The translations under genes and the position numbers were made by a program. Below are positions 18,343 through 28,619 of a DNA stretch of 64,000 bases, piece by piece. Positions within the stretch are counted from its first letter, which is position 1. Each line of letters starts with the position of its first letter. The notes under the pieces were generated by a model. That model was not told the DNA's origin, did not search any database, and worked only from the letters and a program-made list of their open reading frames with translations. This stretch comes from an uncultured Clostridia bacterium (lineage in GTDB: Bacteria > Bacillota > Clostridia > Christensenellales > UBA1242): assembly GCA_934746515.1 (NCBI GenBank), contig CAKVFH010000005.1, positions 28,681 to 92,680 of the forward strand, written 5' to 3'.

Positions 18343-18897
18343 ATGGCAAAAAAAGTTTACACAATTGATGTTGCAAGCAAAAACTTAAAGGTCTCGACAA
18401 AGCCAAGCGAATCAAAGGCTGTTAAGGTAAAGGAAGAAAATAAAGAGGTTGAAAAGTTTGGTATTGTTGAAATCAACAATGCTAGTGCAACAAAAAAATT
18501 AAAAAACACTCAAGAAAAGGGTTTTGAAAAGAATATCAGTGGGTCAACAAAAAAATCTGTTAAGGCAGAAACTGCTAAAGTTGAAGATTATTTTGACTTT
18601 TCATTTAGAACAAATCAATTAGCTAAAAACATGGCTGAAAAAAGTGAAAAAACCGCTGAAAGCAAAACTGTAAAAAACACTGTGCAAAAGAAAACCGCTG
18701 AAAAGAAAGCAGAAGTGAAGGTTGAGAGAAAAACTGAAACTAAAGCGGCTTCTTTAAAAATTAGTGATGAACTTAAAAGCAAACAAACAGAAAATGTTTC
18801 GAATTCTGTTAAGTTTGATAATGATGCAAATCAAATTGTTAGAGTTGCAAGAATTGGCTCTCTGTTTGATTGCGAAAAAAGAATGATGAATGCTTAA
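18343..18897 (+). CDS. Lys/Glu-rich low-complexity protein
   Basis: A 184-aa basic, low-complexity protein. Most of residues 20-160 are Lys, Glu, Ala, Thr and Ser, consistent with an extended or disordered chain. Two short ordered islands stand out: DYFDFSFRTNQLAKNMAEK near residue 83 and a C-terminal NQIVRVARIGSLFDCEKRMM. The GGGGGAG ribosome site, a strong promoter and a strong terminator support expression. I do not recognise a family. The C-terminal island looks like a docking peptide, but that is a guess. Confidence 0.7.
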   Translation: MAKKVYTIDVASKNLKVSTKPSESKAVKVKEENKEVEKFGIVEINNASATKKLKNTQEKGFEKNISGSTKKSVKAETAKVEDYFDFSFRTNQLAKNMAEKSEKTAESKTVKNTVQKKTAEKKAEVKVERKTETKAASLKISDELKSKQTENVSNSVKFDNDANQIVRVARIGSLFDCEKRMMNA

Positions 18898-18908
18898 TTT
18901 TGGCAATT

Positions 18909-18942
18909 TAAAAGCTTAACCGTTTGGTTAAGCTTTTTTTAT
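18909..18942 (+). terminator. Terminator after the Lys-rich protein gene
   Basis: AAAAGCTTAACC pairs perfectly with GGTTAAGCTTTT around GTTT, with a T-tail. Confidence 0.9.
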
Positions 18943-18980
18943 TTTGAATTTAACAGTTGTTTAAAATCAAAATTTGAGAT

Positions 18981-19718
18981 TTATTTTTCTTCTTGGTGCT
19001 TTTTAACATGAAAAACAAAATCAGGACTGAAAAGTTTAAAGAATGCTAGGCTTTGTTGCAAGGAATTAAACAGCTCTAAATTGTTTAGGTTTTGCAGTTC
19101 AAGTTTAAGTTCTTCTGATTCTTTTGGAATAAATATTTTTGCTTCCTTGATTTTATTTATGCATGAATTTATATGAGCTTTTTTTATGAAATATTTGATT
19201 ATACTGAATAAAAAGGCGAATGAAAAGCAAATGAGTAAAACAAACATTGCAATTTTCCATGCTTTGATTTTTGGAGTGTTGGCATTTAGGATTGAAAAAA
19301 CCAAAATCAATGGAATGAAGCTAACAAAAAACAGTTTGCTTAAAAATGTTAGGGCAGTGTCAAGCAAGAATGAAAAAGTGTGATGCTGAACAAATCTTGC
19401 TTTGTTTGCGACACTTGCACAAGTGGTTAAGCTGTTTAAATCGTTGCCGTCAAGTGACCTTTCAGAAAGCTTTATCACATTATATTTTGATGAATAATAG
19501 TTTGTTTTTTTTGCATTTAATTTTATTATTTTTACATTTTTCAGGTTGTAGAGATTGATTAAAAATTTAGTCAGTTCTTCACCACTTAAATTTGACGATG
19601 AAATTTGATTTTTGCTTTCTTCCATAGCAAAATCTATGTGTCGGCTTAAAATAAATCCGACAAGCAAAGAGACAAACAGCGCCACTAAACATGAAATATA
19701 AATTAAAATGATATTCAT
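18981..19718 (-). CDS. YugP-like membrane protein with the zinc-protease motif lost
   Basis: A 245-aa protein with the layout of the YugP family (neutral zinc metallopeptidase, Zn_peptidase_2): an N-terminal membrane helix, SGEELTKFLINLYNLKNVKI (45-64), VIKLSERS (81-88), and two later membrane helices (about 128-146 and 155-175). In active members the next block is HEVGHAIQH. Here the same place reads ANKARFVQH (104-112), so both zinc His residues and the catalytic Glu are gone while QH is kept. ATG 19718 has AGGAGT upstream on the minus strand. It faces addB divergently. It is probably a non-proteolytic paralogue. The family assignment is by eye. Confidence 0.65.
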   Translation of the reverse strand: MNIILIYISCLVALFVSLLVGFILSRHIDFAMEESKNQISSSNLSGEELTKFLINLYNLKNVKIIKLNAKKTNYYSSKYNVIKLSERSLDGNDLNSLTTCASVANKARFVQHHTFSFLLDTALTFLSKLFFVSFIPLILVFSILNANTPKIKAWKIAMFVLLICFSFAFLFSIIKYFIKKAHINSCINKIKEAKIFIPKESEELKLELQNLNNLELFNSLQQSLAFFKLFSPDFVFHVKKHQEEK

Positions 19719-19795
19719 TTTTACTCCTACAAAAAGTTTACTTTTTTTGACGAGCAAAGTCAAATTTATGGACATTAAAATTTGCGCAAAATTTA

Positions 19796-19824
19796 TTGAA
19801 ATGTGAGTGAAATTATTGTAAAAT
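19796..19824 (+). promoter_or_regulatory. Promoter of addBA
   Basis: TTGAAA (19796-19801), 17-bp spacer, TAAAAT (19819-19824), 19 bp before the addB ATG. Confidence 0.6.
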
Positions 19825-19842
19825 AAAGTCGAAGGTGAAAAT

Positions 19843-22800
19843 ATGAAGATTGATTTTATTTTATCTGACACAATAAATAGCGCAAGTTCTGCGGCAATTG
19901 GTGAGATTATAAAAAAATCTCAAAGCGACTTGCTTTCTAATGTGCTTGTTTTGGTGCCTGAACCAAAATCTATTGAGATTGAAAGAGAACTTTTGGATAA
20001 GTCTGAAAATGGTGCATTTGCAAATATTTTCATCTATTCATTTGTTAGGCTTTTGTCTAGAATTGGTGGGATTGAAGAACAAAATATGGTTTCAAAACAA
20101 ACTTGTGTTATGCTTCTTCGAAAAATCATTTTGGACAATGCAAACAGACTTGTTTGTTATCAAAAGACCGCTAAAACCATTGGTTTTGCTGAAAAGATGT
20201 ATGAAACTATTGAGCAGTTTAAGTCAAGTTCTTTGACCGCGCAAGATGTTCAGAATTTGGCAAAAAATTCTGAAGGTGCGTTAAAATCAAAGATGACTGA
20301 TATTGCACTTTTGTTTGAAGAGTTTGAGAGTGCTCTGGGTGACGGACTTTTTGATGATTGCGACAGGCTTCGAAAACTCGGCGAGCTTGCAAAATCAAGT
20401 GAGTTTATAAAGAATGCTGACATTTTTGTGGTTGGCTTTGACAATGTTACATCTGATATGCTTGAAGTTTTAAAAGAGTTTGCGACAAATGCAAAATCAA
20501 TCACTTTTTCATGTGTTTATTTTAACGAAAAGAGAAGAGATAAATATATTCAAGATAATGAGCTTTTCCGAAAGTTTACAAGCATTGCAGAAAAACTTAA
20601 ATATCCTTATAATCCTAAATTTGTAAATTCAAACTATTCTGGCGATTTTTGGAATATTCAAAATTATTTGTATTCAACAGAAAACAAAGCAGTTAAAAGC
20701 AATGGCAGTGTTGCTGTTTTTGAGCTTGACAATAAACAAAGAGAGTTTGATTGGCTTGCAAATCAGATTTTGTCTGAAATAAAGCAGGGCAAAAGATATC
20801 GTGACATCGCGGTTATTGATGCTGATTTTGAAAAAGATGTTGAATCAATTTCAAAAGTTTTTGATGACTATAACATTCCTTATTTCATCACGAAGTCGTA
20901 TGACATTTCTAGCCATTTCTTTGTTAAATTTATAAAAAATTCAATTGAAGTTATCACTTCAAGGTTTTCGGCTGACAAGGTTTTGAAATGGCTCGCTAGC
21001 CCAATATTAAACATTGATTGCTATGGTGAGTTTGTCAATTTTGTGAAAGAGTTTGGCATAAACTGGTCAAGCTTTTTGACAGAAGCAAGCAGCAAGCAAA
21101 TCAAAGACGAAGCAATGCTTGACAAAGTTAATGCTGTGTTAAGATTTTTAAAACAATTTAGTGATAAATTCTCATTAAAATTTATTGGGCAAAAAAAGAT
21201 TGAAGAGTTTGTGGCGAATGTTCAGGAACTTGCGTCATTTGCTAGCGCAGAAGAAAAACTTTTAAAGATTTCAGAAGAAGAAAAACAAAGCGGTCTTGAA
21301 ATTGAGTCGGAAGTTACGGGGGCAGTTTTTGAAAAGTTTAAAAAACTTAATGAAAACTTGGTTAGTTTTTTGGGCGACAAAGAAGTTTCTATTTTAGAAT
21401 TTTTGCAGATTTATTTGTCTGGCTTTGCTGAAGAAGAAATTAATCTTGTTCCGGTTTCGGTTGATTCTGTGTTTATTCAAAAAAAGGCTGACGGATTATA
21501 TAAAATCAAAGACTTGTTTATCATTGGAGCGGTGGAAGGGAACTTTCCAGTAAAGATGGCGGACACAGGAATTTTGCAAGACACGGAACTTGAAGAGTCT
21601 GGTGAAATTGTGCAAAAAAAGATTGAGCCAGAGATAAAAGACATCAACAAGCGCGAAAAATTTGTACAGTTTGAGCTTATGCTTTTGCCAAGTGAAAAGT
21701 TGTTTGTGTCTTATCCTGTTCGCTCGTTTGGTGCGACAAACAAGCCTGCAAGTTCTGTTTCAAGACTTTGCAAGCTTTTTGGTATCGAGCCACAAAAGAG
21801 CTATTTTAATAATGAAAATATTACGCAAAAAATTGCTGAAAAACAATTTGCTAAACTTGTTGGAGAGTATCTTTCTGGCGAGATGATTAGCATGTCAAAA
21901 ATAAATGAAGAATATAACAAACTCAAAAATACATTTTCACCAAATTTTTCTGACTTTATTTCAAATTTATGTTTTGGTGAAAAAGAGTTTAAAATTTCGA
22001 GCGCAAAAGAAATTTATTTCGTGAATAACAAGACGAGTGTTTCGCAGCTTGAAAGATATTTTTCGTGTCCGTATAGTTTTTTTGCAAGATATGGCTTGAG
22101 ACTAAAAGACAACAAAGATGCGTCGCTAAACAGCTTGGATATCGGAACAATTGTGCATAAATTTGCGGAATTATTTACAAAGAATATTGAAAAATTTGTG
22201 GGGCTTGAAGACAAAGAATTTGATGAAAAGGCAAAGCAAATATTGGCTAGCGCCCTTAATGAACTAGAAATAAATACGCAAAAAAATACAGCGGTAATAA
22301 ACTTTGTGTTTGGCGAAGTGGTTAGACTTGCGCATTATTTGTTTTTGGAACAAGAAAAATCTAGTTTTAAAAACGACCATAAACTAAACGAATTTGAGTT
22401 TTCTGGAAACAATGCAGTTAAAATTCAGGTTGATGAAAACACAGTTATTTCCATTGAAGGAAAGATTGATAGGGTTGACAAGTTTGGCGACTATATTAGA
22501 ATTATTGACTATAAAACGGGTGAGACTGATAGCAATCTTGGTGCAATTTATTATGGCAAAAAGATTCAGCTGGTGTCTTATTTGTCGGCCGCTGAAAAAC
22601 TAGGCAACACCAAAGTTGCAGGTTTGTTTTATTTTCCAATTCACAGTGATTTTGTAAAAATAGACCAAAAATTGAAAAATAATTACAAAATGCAAGGTTT
22701 TTTGCTTGATAATATTGATGTTGTGAAATACATGGACTGCACATTGTCGGTAGACAACAACGAAAGTGATTTTGTTCCAATTAAAATTAAAAATAACAAA

Positions 22801-23124
22801 GAAGTTAGAGAGACTGGCGAATTTCAAATTAGTTATGGCAGAACCAAGGTGTTTTTAAGTGAAAAAGAATTTGATGACTTGAAAATGTACACAAACCAGC
22901 TTTGTAAAGTTGCAATTGGTGAGATTTTGGGTGGCAATATTGAGCCGTCACCAATAGCGAAAGCGAAAGAACGAGAAAGTCAGGAATGTTCGTTCTGCGA
23001 GCTTAATGGTTTTTGCGGAAAAGAGCACGCAAGACTCGGAATGGCAAGAAGATGTGGCGGAATTGTTCAAAGTGAAAGTTTTGATTTAAACAAGGGGGAT
23101 GAAGATGGCGATAGAATGGACTGA
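19843..23124 (+). CDS. addB: ATP-dependent helicase/nuclease subunit AddB
   Basis: A 1093-aa AddB, partner of AddA in the double-strand-break end-resection enzyme. The C-terminal nuclease domain shows ISIEGKIDRVD and RIIDYKTGE. The four cysteines of the 4Fe-4S staple are present: C742 (FSCPYSFF) and C1049, C1052, C1058 (CSFCELNGFC). As in other AddB proteins, the N-terminal helicase-like part has no clear Walker A. The start has AAGGTG upstream and a promoter. Its last 20 nt overlap addA, so the two are translated together. Confidence 0.92.
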   Translation: MKIDFILSDTINSASSAAIGEIIKKSQSDLLSNVLVLVPEPKSIEIERELLDKSENGAFANIFIYSFVRLLSRIGGIEEQNMVSKQTCVMLLRKIILDNANRLVCYQKTAKTIGFAEKMYETIEQFKSSSLTAQDVQNLAKNSEGALKSKMTDIALLFEEFESALGDGLFDDCDRLRKLGELAKSSEFIKNADIFVVGFDNVTSDMLEVLKEFATNAKSITFSCVYFNEKRRDKYIQDNELFRKFTSIAEKLKYPYNPKFVNSNYSGDFWNIQNYLYSTENKAVKSNGSVAVFELDNKQREFDWLANQILSEIKQGKRYRDIAVIDADFEKDVESISKVFDDYNIPYFITKSYDISSHFFVKFIKNSIEVITSRFSADKVLKWLASPILNIDCYGEFVNFVKEFGINWSSFLTEASSKQIKDEAMLDKVNAVLRFLKQFSDKFSLKFIGQKKIEEFVANVQELASFASAEEKLLKISEEEKQSGLEIESEVTGAVFEKFKKLNENLVSFLGDKEVSILEFLQIYLSGFAEEEINLVPVSVDSVFIQKKADGLYKIKDLFIIGAVEGNFPVKMADTGILQDTELEESGEIVQKKIEPEIKDINKREKFVQFELMLLPSEKLFVSYPVRSFGATNKPASSVSRLCKLFGIEPQKSYFNNENITQKIAEKQFAKLVGEYLSGEMISMSKINEEYNKLKNTFSPNFSDFISNLCFGEKEFKISSAKEIYFVNNKTSVSQLERYFSCPYSFFARYGLRLKDNKDASLNSLDIGTIVHKFAELFTKNIEKFVGLEDKEFDEKAKQILASALNELEINTQKNTAVINFVFGEVVRLAHYLFLEQEKSSFKNDHKLNEFEFSGNNAVKIQVDENTVISIEGKIDRVDKFGDYIRIIDYKTGETDSNLGAIYYGKKIQLVSYLSAAEKLGNTKVAGLFYFPIHSDFVKIDQKLKNNYKMQGFLLDNIDVVKYMDCTLSVDNNESDFVPIKIKNNKEVRETGEFQISYGRTKVFLSEKEFDDLKMYTNQLCKVAIGEILGGNIEPSPIAKAKERESQECSFCELNGFCGKEHARLGMARRCGGIVQSESFDLNKGDEDGDRMD

Positions 23125-26100
23125 TGAGCAAAAAGCTATTTTTGATAGTCATGACAAAAATATTTTGGTTAGCGCATCTGCTGGCAGTGGCAAAACTACT
23201 GTTATGATTCAGAAGATAATAAACCTTGTTTTGAAAGAAGGTGACAGAACGCCGATATCGAACTTTTTGGTTGTTACTTTCACCAAGGCGAGCGCGTCAG
23301 ATATGAAAGAAAAACTCATTGAAGCTTTTATGAAACACCAAGATGATGAGTTTTGTTTAAAACAGATTGATGATGTTGAAACAAGCGATATTTCAAATTT
23401 GCATAGTTTTTGTTCAAGATTGATTTCAACCTATTTTTATGAAGTTAATGTTGACCCTTCGTTCCAAGTTATTGATGGAGCGCTTGGTGCATTTTTGCAG
23501 GACAAAGCTCTTGAGACTTTGTTTGAAAGAAAAGAAAAACAAGGCGATGAAGAATACTTAAAGCTGTTTGATATATTTCAGAAAAAAAGACAAAACAAAC
23601 CGCTGAAAAATATTATAAAAAGATTTAACAATTTTTTAAACTCGAATCTTAATTCTGAAAAATGGTTTAACGAAACACTAGAAAGTGCTTATAATGACAA
23701 ACTCACAGACAATGATTGCGCAAAGATAATCAATAGTTTCGTGCCAAATCAAATGAGAGATTTGTCGGTTCAGGCGGAAAAGTTTGCATCGGTTTTAAAA
23801 AGACACAAACAAGACAAGCTTTGTGATTATTTTTTGCAAATTTCGGAGCTCTTGAGAACTGTTAATTCAAACAATTCATTTGAAGTTAATGCAAAAAATA
23901 TTGCTGAAATAAAAATTCCAACGGCACCAAGGCTTAGCGCGAATGTTGAAATCAAGCCGCAGGTTGATGAACTGAAAGACTTGATAAAGTCACAGCTCGA
24001 AAACTTCCAGAAAAACTATATTTGCGCAGATGCTGACTATTTAAAGCAAGGGCTTTTGGAAACAAAACAAGTTGTGATTTCGCTTTATAATCTTGTTAAA
24101 GAATTCAATGAAATTTACGACGGCTTGAAGAAAGAAATCAATGGTTTGGACTTTAATGATTTGGAGAAAAAGGCGCTTATAATTTTGCAAAATAAAGAAA
24201 TTCTTGAGACTTTGAGAAAAAAATACCGATATGTTTTTGTTGATGAATATCAAGACATAAACTCGGTTCAGGAAGAAATTATTTCGCTTGTTTCTGGCAA
24301 AAATAACCGATTTATGGTTGGTGATATCAAACAAAGCATTTATAGGTTCAGGCTTTGCGACCCCGATATATTTATGGGAAAGTATGAAAAATACGGCAGT
24401 GGCGACAAAGATAGCGAGCTGTTTAAACTCAATTGCAATTTCAGAAGCGATAAAAAGATTTTGGCGTTTGTTGACTTGGTGTTTTCAGGTGTGATGACTG
24501 AAAGCTTTGGCGGAATTGATTATGCGAAAGATTCAAAGTTTATTCCTGGAGAAAACAACTTAAATGGTCCTGAAAGTGTGAATTTGTTTTATATTGACAC
24601 CACAAAAGAAAAAGCAGAAAATCAGGTTCCAACGGGTGTGTATTCAGTAAAATCGCACACTCAAGAAGAAATTGAAGATGAAGAAAGGGGTGAGTTTGAA
24701 GCGAAACTTGTTGCAAGCACAATCGCTGGGCTAATCGCTGAAAAAGGGAAAGATTTTAAGTTTAGTGATGTTGCTGTTTTGGTTGGATCCAGAAACGATA
24801 TGGTTGCAAAGTTTATTGAAACACTCAAAAGTTTCGGCATAAGAGTTTCTAGCGATGAAAAATACAATCTTATTGAAAAAGTTTATGTTCAAGAGATTTT
24901 GAATTTTGTGAAGCTTGTTTGCAATAAAAATGACGACTTTGTTTTGTTTAAAGTTTTAAAGAGCAGACTGTTTAATTTTTCGGATGAAGAGCTTGTGAAA
25001 ATTAGGCTTTTAAACCCACGAAAAAGATTTTTCGAGTGCATAAATTATTTTGAAAATTTAGATGATGAAAATTTGAAAAATAAAATCATCAATTTTAATG
25101 AAAAACTCGAGAAATTCAATGGTTATGCAAAGCTTATGAGCGTGAAAAAATTATGCAAAAAAATCATTGAGGAGTTTTCTCTTTATGAAATAAATGATGC
25201 GAGTTTTGAGTTTGAAAAGGCAAACAATGACATAAATATGATGATTGATGCATTGCCTGAAACTGATGCTTTTGATTTTGTGTTAAACTATGAAAACTTT
25301 TCACTTGAAGTTGAAAATGAATGTGGTGGCGACACTGTTTCAGTTATGACAATTCACAAGTCAAAAGGCATTGAATTTAAGTATGTGTTTTTAATCAACA
25401 CGACAAACGAATTTAATTTTGAATCGACCTATGAAACTGTGCTTTTCAACAAAAAGTATGGTGTGGGGATTGATTATTTTGATAGGCAGTCAAGAACGCA
25501 GATGCCAACAATTGCAAGTGCGGGAATCAAGCTTTTGGAAAAAAGAAAACTTGTTGAAGAGCAACAAAGAGTTTTGTATGTGGCACTAACAAGAGCAAAA
25601 GAAAGACTTTATGTGATATGCTCTAAAGAGAAGCAAAAATTAGCGCAAAAAATCAAGGAGCACAAAAAATGCTTTGCTGATTGGTTTGAGCCAATAATTT
25701 GTAAAGAATTAGACGGCGAGCATAATGAAATTATAAACTTTAAAGAGATGAGCATTGATGATCTTAACGAAAAAAATAATGTTGAGCCAATGTCAATCTT
25801 ATTTAAAGATGAAGATGTAACTGCGCCAGAATATTTTAAATATGAATTTTGTGACGCACAAAAATTTAGCCTAAAAACTTCTATTTCAAAAATTTTGAAA
25901 GGTCAAGAAACTGAAAAACAGATTTTCGCAGGCTCTAATTCGTCGGCTGAAAGGGGAACGGATTATCACGCATTTATGCAAAAAATTGATTTTAAGGCTG
26001 GCGAATTTGAACAGCAAATTGAAAAAATTTATACCGAAAATAAATTCAGCACTAAAATAAATATTGATTTAATCAAAAAAATAGTTAAATTGTCAATTTT

Positions 26101-26410
26101 TGAAGAAATTTCAAAAGCAAATTACATTTTAACTGAAAGAGAGTTTTATTCAAAAGTTGCAACCGACTTGATTGAAAATTCAAATGCACAAAGCGAATTT
26201 ATTTTGCAGGGTATTATTGATTTGATTGCTGTTTTTGACGATGAAATCTTTGTTTTAGATTACAAAACCGGAAAAATTAGTGATGAAAAGTTAGATAATT
26301 ATGCGTTCCAAATCAACACTTATTCTGAAATTGTCGAGCGAATTTTTGGCAAAAAGGTTACAAAAAAGATTCTTTGCTTCATTGACGAACAAAAAATAAT
26401 AGAAATTTAA
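23105..26410 (+). CDS. addA: ATP-dependent helicase/nuclease subunit AddA
   Basis: A 1101-aa UvrD-type helicase with a C-terminal RecB-like nuclease, the motor of AddAB. Visible motifs are Walker A SASAGSGKTT (23-32), FVDEYQDINSVQ (motif II), KQSIYRFRLCDP, MTIHKSKGIEFKYVF and LYVALTRAKERLYV (motif VI), then GIIDLIAVFDDEIFVLDYKT in the nuclease domain. I prefer ATG 23105 (MAIEWTDEQ), 6 nt after AAGGGGG. An in-frame ATG at 23099 is too close to that site. It overlaps the end of addB. Confidence 0.95.
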   Translation: MAIEWTDEQKAIFDSHDKNILVSASAGSGKTTVMIQKIINLVLKEGDRTPISNFLVVTFTKASASDMKEKLIEAFMKHQDDEFCLKQIDDVETSDISNLHSFCSRLISTYFYEVNVDPSFQVIDGALGAFLQDKALETLFERKEKQGDEEYLKLFDIFQKKRQNKPLKNIIKRFNNFLNSNLNSEKWFNETLESAYNDKLTDNDCAKIINSFVPNQMRDLSVQAEKFASVLKRHKQDKLCDYFLQISELLRTVNSNNSFEVNAKNIAEIKIPTAPRLSANVEIKPQVDELKDLIKSQLENFQKNYICADADYLKQGLLETKQVVISLYNLVKEFNEIYDGLKKEINGLDFNDLEKKALIILQNKEILETLRKKYRYVFVDEYQDINSVQEEIISLVSGKNNRFMVGDIKQSIYRFRLCDPDIFMGKYEKYGSGDKDSELFKLNCNFRSDKKILAFVDLVFSGVMTESFGGIDYAKDSKFIPGENNLNGPESVNLFYIDTTKEKAENQVPTGVYSVKSHTQEEIEDEERGEFEAKLVASTIAGLIAEKGKDFKFSDVAVLVGSRNDMVAKFIETLKSFGIRVSSDEKYNLIEKVYVQEILNFVKLVCNKNDDFVLFKVLKSRLFNFSDEELVKIRLLNPRKRFFECINYFENLDDENLKNKIINFNEKLEKFNGYAKLMSVKKLCKKIIEEFSLYEINDASFEFEKANNDINMMIDALPETDAFDFVLNYENFSLEVENECGGDTVSVMTIHKSKGIEFKYVFLINTTNEFNFESTYETVLFNKKYGVGIDYFDRQSRTQMPTIASAGIKLLEKRKLVEEQQRVLYVALTRAKERLYVICSKEKQKLAQKIKEHKKCFADWFEPIICKELDGEHNEIINFKEMSIDDLNEKNNVEPMSILFKDEDVTAPEYFKYEFCDAQKFSLKTSISKILKGQETEKQIFAGSNSSAERGTDYHAFMQKIDFKAGEFEQQIEKIYTENKFSTKINIDLIKKIVKLSIFEEISKANYILTEREFYSKVATDLIENSNAQSEFILQGIIDLIAVFDDEIFVLDYKTGKISDEKLDNYAFQINTYSEIVERIFGKKVTKKILCFIDEQKIIEI

Positions 26411-26489
26411 TTTTTTGCGTAATTTTTGTTAGTAAATTTTTTAATAATATGTTATATTATTATTGAATTAGGAGCGGAGGTTTTGTATC

Positions 26490-28619
26490 GTGCTTTATGA
26501 TTATTTAATTACAGCATATAAAGTTGTTGCTGGGCTTGTTACACCTGAAAGATTGATGGCTGTTGCACTCGGTGCTTTTGGGCTTTATATCATTTGGATT
26601 TGCATCTCGTTGTTTTCGTCTTTTCAGAGAAAATTCAATTCAAGATGCCAAAGTTTGATTAGCACTGTCATTAAAACAAAGGAGATTGAAAAGCATCCTG
26701 AACAGCTTGACAAAAAAACAAGCAAAATTTCGAGTGGTTTTGGATTCGGTTGGAAAAAGTTCCGCGAAAGCGAAACGGGGAAACCTTCAGACTTTATCAA
26801 AAGACGCGAAGCACTTGATGTTGAAATCAATGGCGGTTTGCTTAACAACGGCAAAACAATGATGCGTGCTTTTATAACATTTGTTACTGTGCTTTTGTTC
26901 ATTTTCAATTTTGCTTATGTTGGCGGTGAAAATGCGCTCAATTTCATGACACTTGCTGAATCAATGTTTTTGCCATTTGTGTTTTATGTTATCGCGAAAC
27001 TGTTTTATTTCCTTCACAGCTCAATCAAACAAAAGCTTTACAGAATGGATATTGAAAGTTTTTACGAAGCAGTTGATTTGTTAGATTCAAAGTTTGCTAA
27101 AAAAGAAAAATATGTTTTGGCTGGTGCTGAAGAAGAGCAGACTGAAGAATCTGAAGAAGAGAAACCTGGCGATGAAGAAAACGAACTCAATAAAGTTGAA
27201 GAACCTGCCGAAGAACCAGTTGAAGAAGAGAATAAACTTGACAAATATGATGTTTTCAAAAAGAAAAACATTGATGTTTCAAAACTTATGAATGAGAGTC
27301 CACAATCTGACAACAAGTTGCCATTTATCAATGTTGATAGTGATTATGTTATCAAAGATGATGATCAAATCGGCGCAAAAAAGGTTGGACAAGATGACAA
27401 TATGTCAACTCTTTTTGATGGAGTAATGCAAAACAAAAGCGGACTTAAAAAAAATAATTTTGTTGATGTTGAAAAAAACATTGCCGAAATTGATGATGAT
27501 AAGTTAGCAAAGCTTGAAGAAAAGGAAAATGCAGAAGAAGTTCAAGCAGAAAATGAAATTGATGTTAATCCAGTTGAAAATAACGAAGCTAATCAATCAG
27601 ATGCTCAAGAAGAAGCCGATGTGCAAAATTCTGATGAAATGCCAGTTGATTTAAACGAAAATGCTGACGATCAAGAAAATGTTTTGGCAAATCAAAATAA
27701 ATTTATTGAAATTGAAAAAAATAATAGTGAAGGGGATGCAAGTCCAAACAGCGCAGAAATGGAAGAATCTGCAATCGCTAATGTTGTTAGTGGATTTAAA
27801 GCAAACCGTTCAAAACTTGCAAGCGGTGGAATGGTTATTGAAAGAAATGAACCAATTTCAAAGCGTGAGAGAACAGGTTTTTTCGCAGAAAGTAATGAAG
27901 TGAGTGACAATGTGGCTAACTCAAACGAGAGTTACAATGAGCCAATTGAAGAACCTGAAAGGGTAGAAATCACTCGTCCTGTTGCTGATGAAAATGCTGA
28001 CGATGTTTTAAACACATTAAAATCTGTTCCTGGAACTTATGACGGAGCTTATGCTGGAAACCAAACATTCGCACCTTCAACAACTTATGGTTCAATGAAC
28101 TATGATCAAGGTTATGGATATAATCCGCAACCAATGTATGGTGCACAAATGAACCAAGTTATGCCTGGTTATGGATATGTTCCAGAACCAAGTTATCCAT
28201 CTTACAATCAACCAAATTATGGCGCAGGTTATCAGCCAGTTCAACAGCAACAAACAGCATATCCAAAATATGAAGAGCCTGCCAACGAAGATATTGTTGA
28301 ACAACAAGAACCAGCAAAAAAGAAAAAAGTTATTAGAACAAAAGAAAACGAACCAAGACCTAGAAACTTGAAGTCATCAGCAAAAAAATCAGTAAAGGAA
28401 GAAGTTAGTGATATGGCAAAACGCGGTAGACCAAAAAAACAAGAAGTCAGCGAATCAATGGTTATTGAAAATGACAAACAATTCAATGAAGTTTTGTCAA
28501 GAGCTGAAAAACTTATGAGAAAGAGCGACGAAGGTTTGTCTGAAAGTCAATCAAAGAGAATTGAAAAAGAAATCAAGATTTTGATGGACGCAATGAATAG
28601 ATATAAGGAGAGCAGATAA
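26490..28619 (+). CDS. Membrane protein with a long acidic, then Gln/Tyr/Pro-rich tail
   Basis: A 709-aa protein I do not recognise. Three hydrophobic segments lie in the first 180 residues (about 22-44, 128-150, 156-180). A long, mostly disordered Glu/Asp-rich region follows (to about 520), then a Tyr/Pro/Gln/Gly-rich stretch (about 520-600, many Y-G and N-Q-P repeats). The end is basic with a likely helix (about 630-709). Translation starts at GTG 26490 after GGAGG (26476-26480). The membrane part plus acidic tail recalls the 433-aa protein at 11134. Its stop overlaps the start of the next gene by one base. Confidence 0.7.
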   Translation: MLYDYLITAYKVVAGLVTPERLMAVALGAFGLYIIWICISLFSSFQRKFNSRCQSLISTVIKTKEIEKHPEQLDKKTSKISSGFGFGWKKFRESETGKPSDFIKRREALDVEINGGLLNNGKTMMRAFITFVTVLLFIFNFAYVGGENALNFMTLAESMFLPFVFYVIAKLFYFLHSSIKQKLYRMDIESFYEAVDLLDSKFAKKEKYVLAGAEEEQTEESEEEKPGDEENELNKVEEPAEEPVEEENKLDKYDVFKKKNIDVSKLMNESPQSDNKLPFINVDSDYVIKDDDQIGAKKVGQDDNMSTLFDGVMQNKSGLKKNNFVDVEKNIAEIDDDKLAKLEEKENAEEVQAENEIDVNPVENNEANQSDAQEEADVQNSDEMPVDLNENADDQENVLANQNKFIEIEKNNSEGDASPNSAEMEESAIANVVSGFKANRSKLASGGMVIERNEPISKRERTGFFAESNEVSDNVANSNESYNEPIEEPERVEITRPVADENADDVLNTLKSVPGTYDGAYAGNQTFAPSTTYGSMNYDQGYGYNPQPMYGAQMNQVMPGYGYVPEPSYPSYNQPNYGAGYQPVQQQQTAYPKYEEPANEDIVEQQEPAKKKKVIRTKENEPRPRNLKSSAKKSVKEEVSDMAKRGRPKKQEVSESMVIENDKQFNEVLSRAEKLMRKSDEGLSESQSKRIEKEIKILMDAMNRYKESR

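Noticed and set aside
19719..19871. N-terminal extension of the YugP-like protein to 296 aa
   Set aside because: It would run through its own ribosome site and the addB promoter region. The ATG at 19718 has AGGAGT at the right distance.
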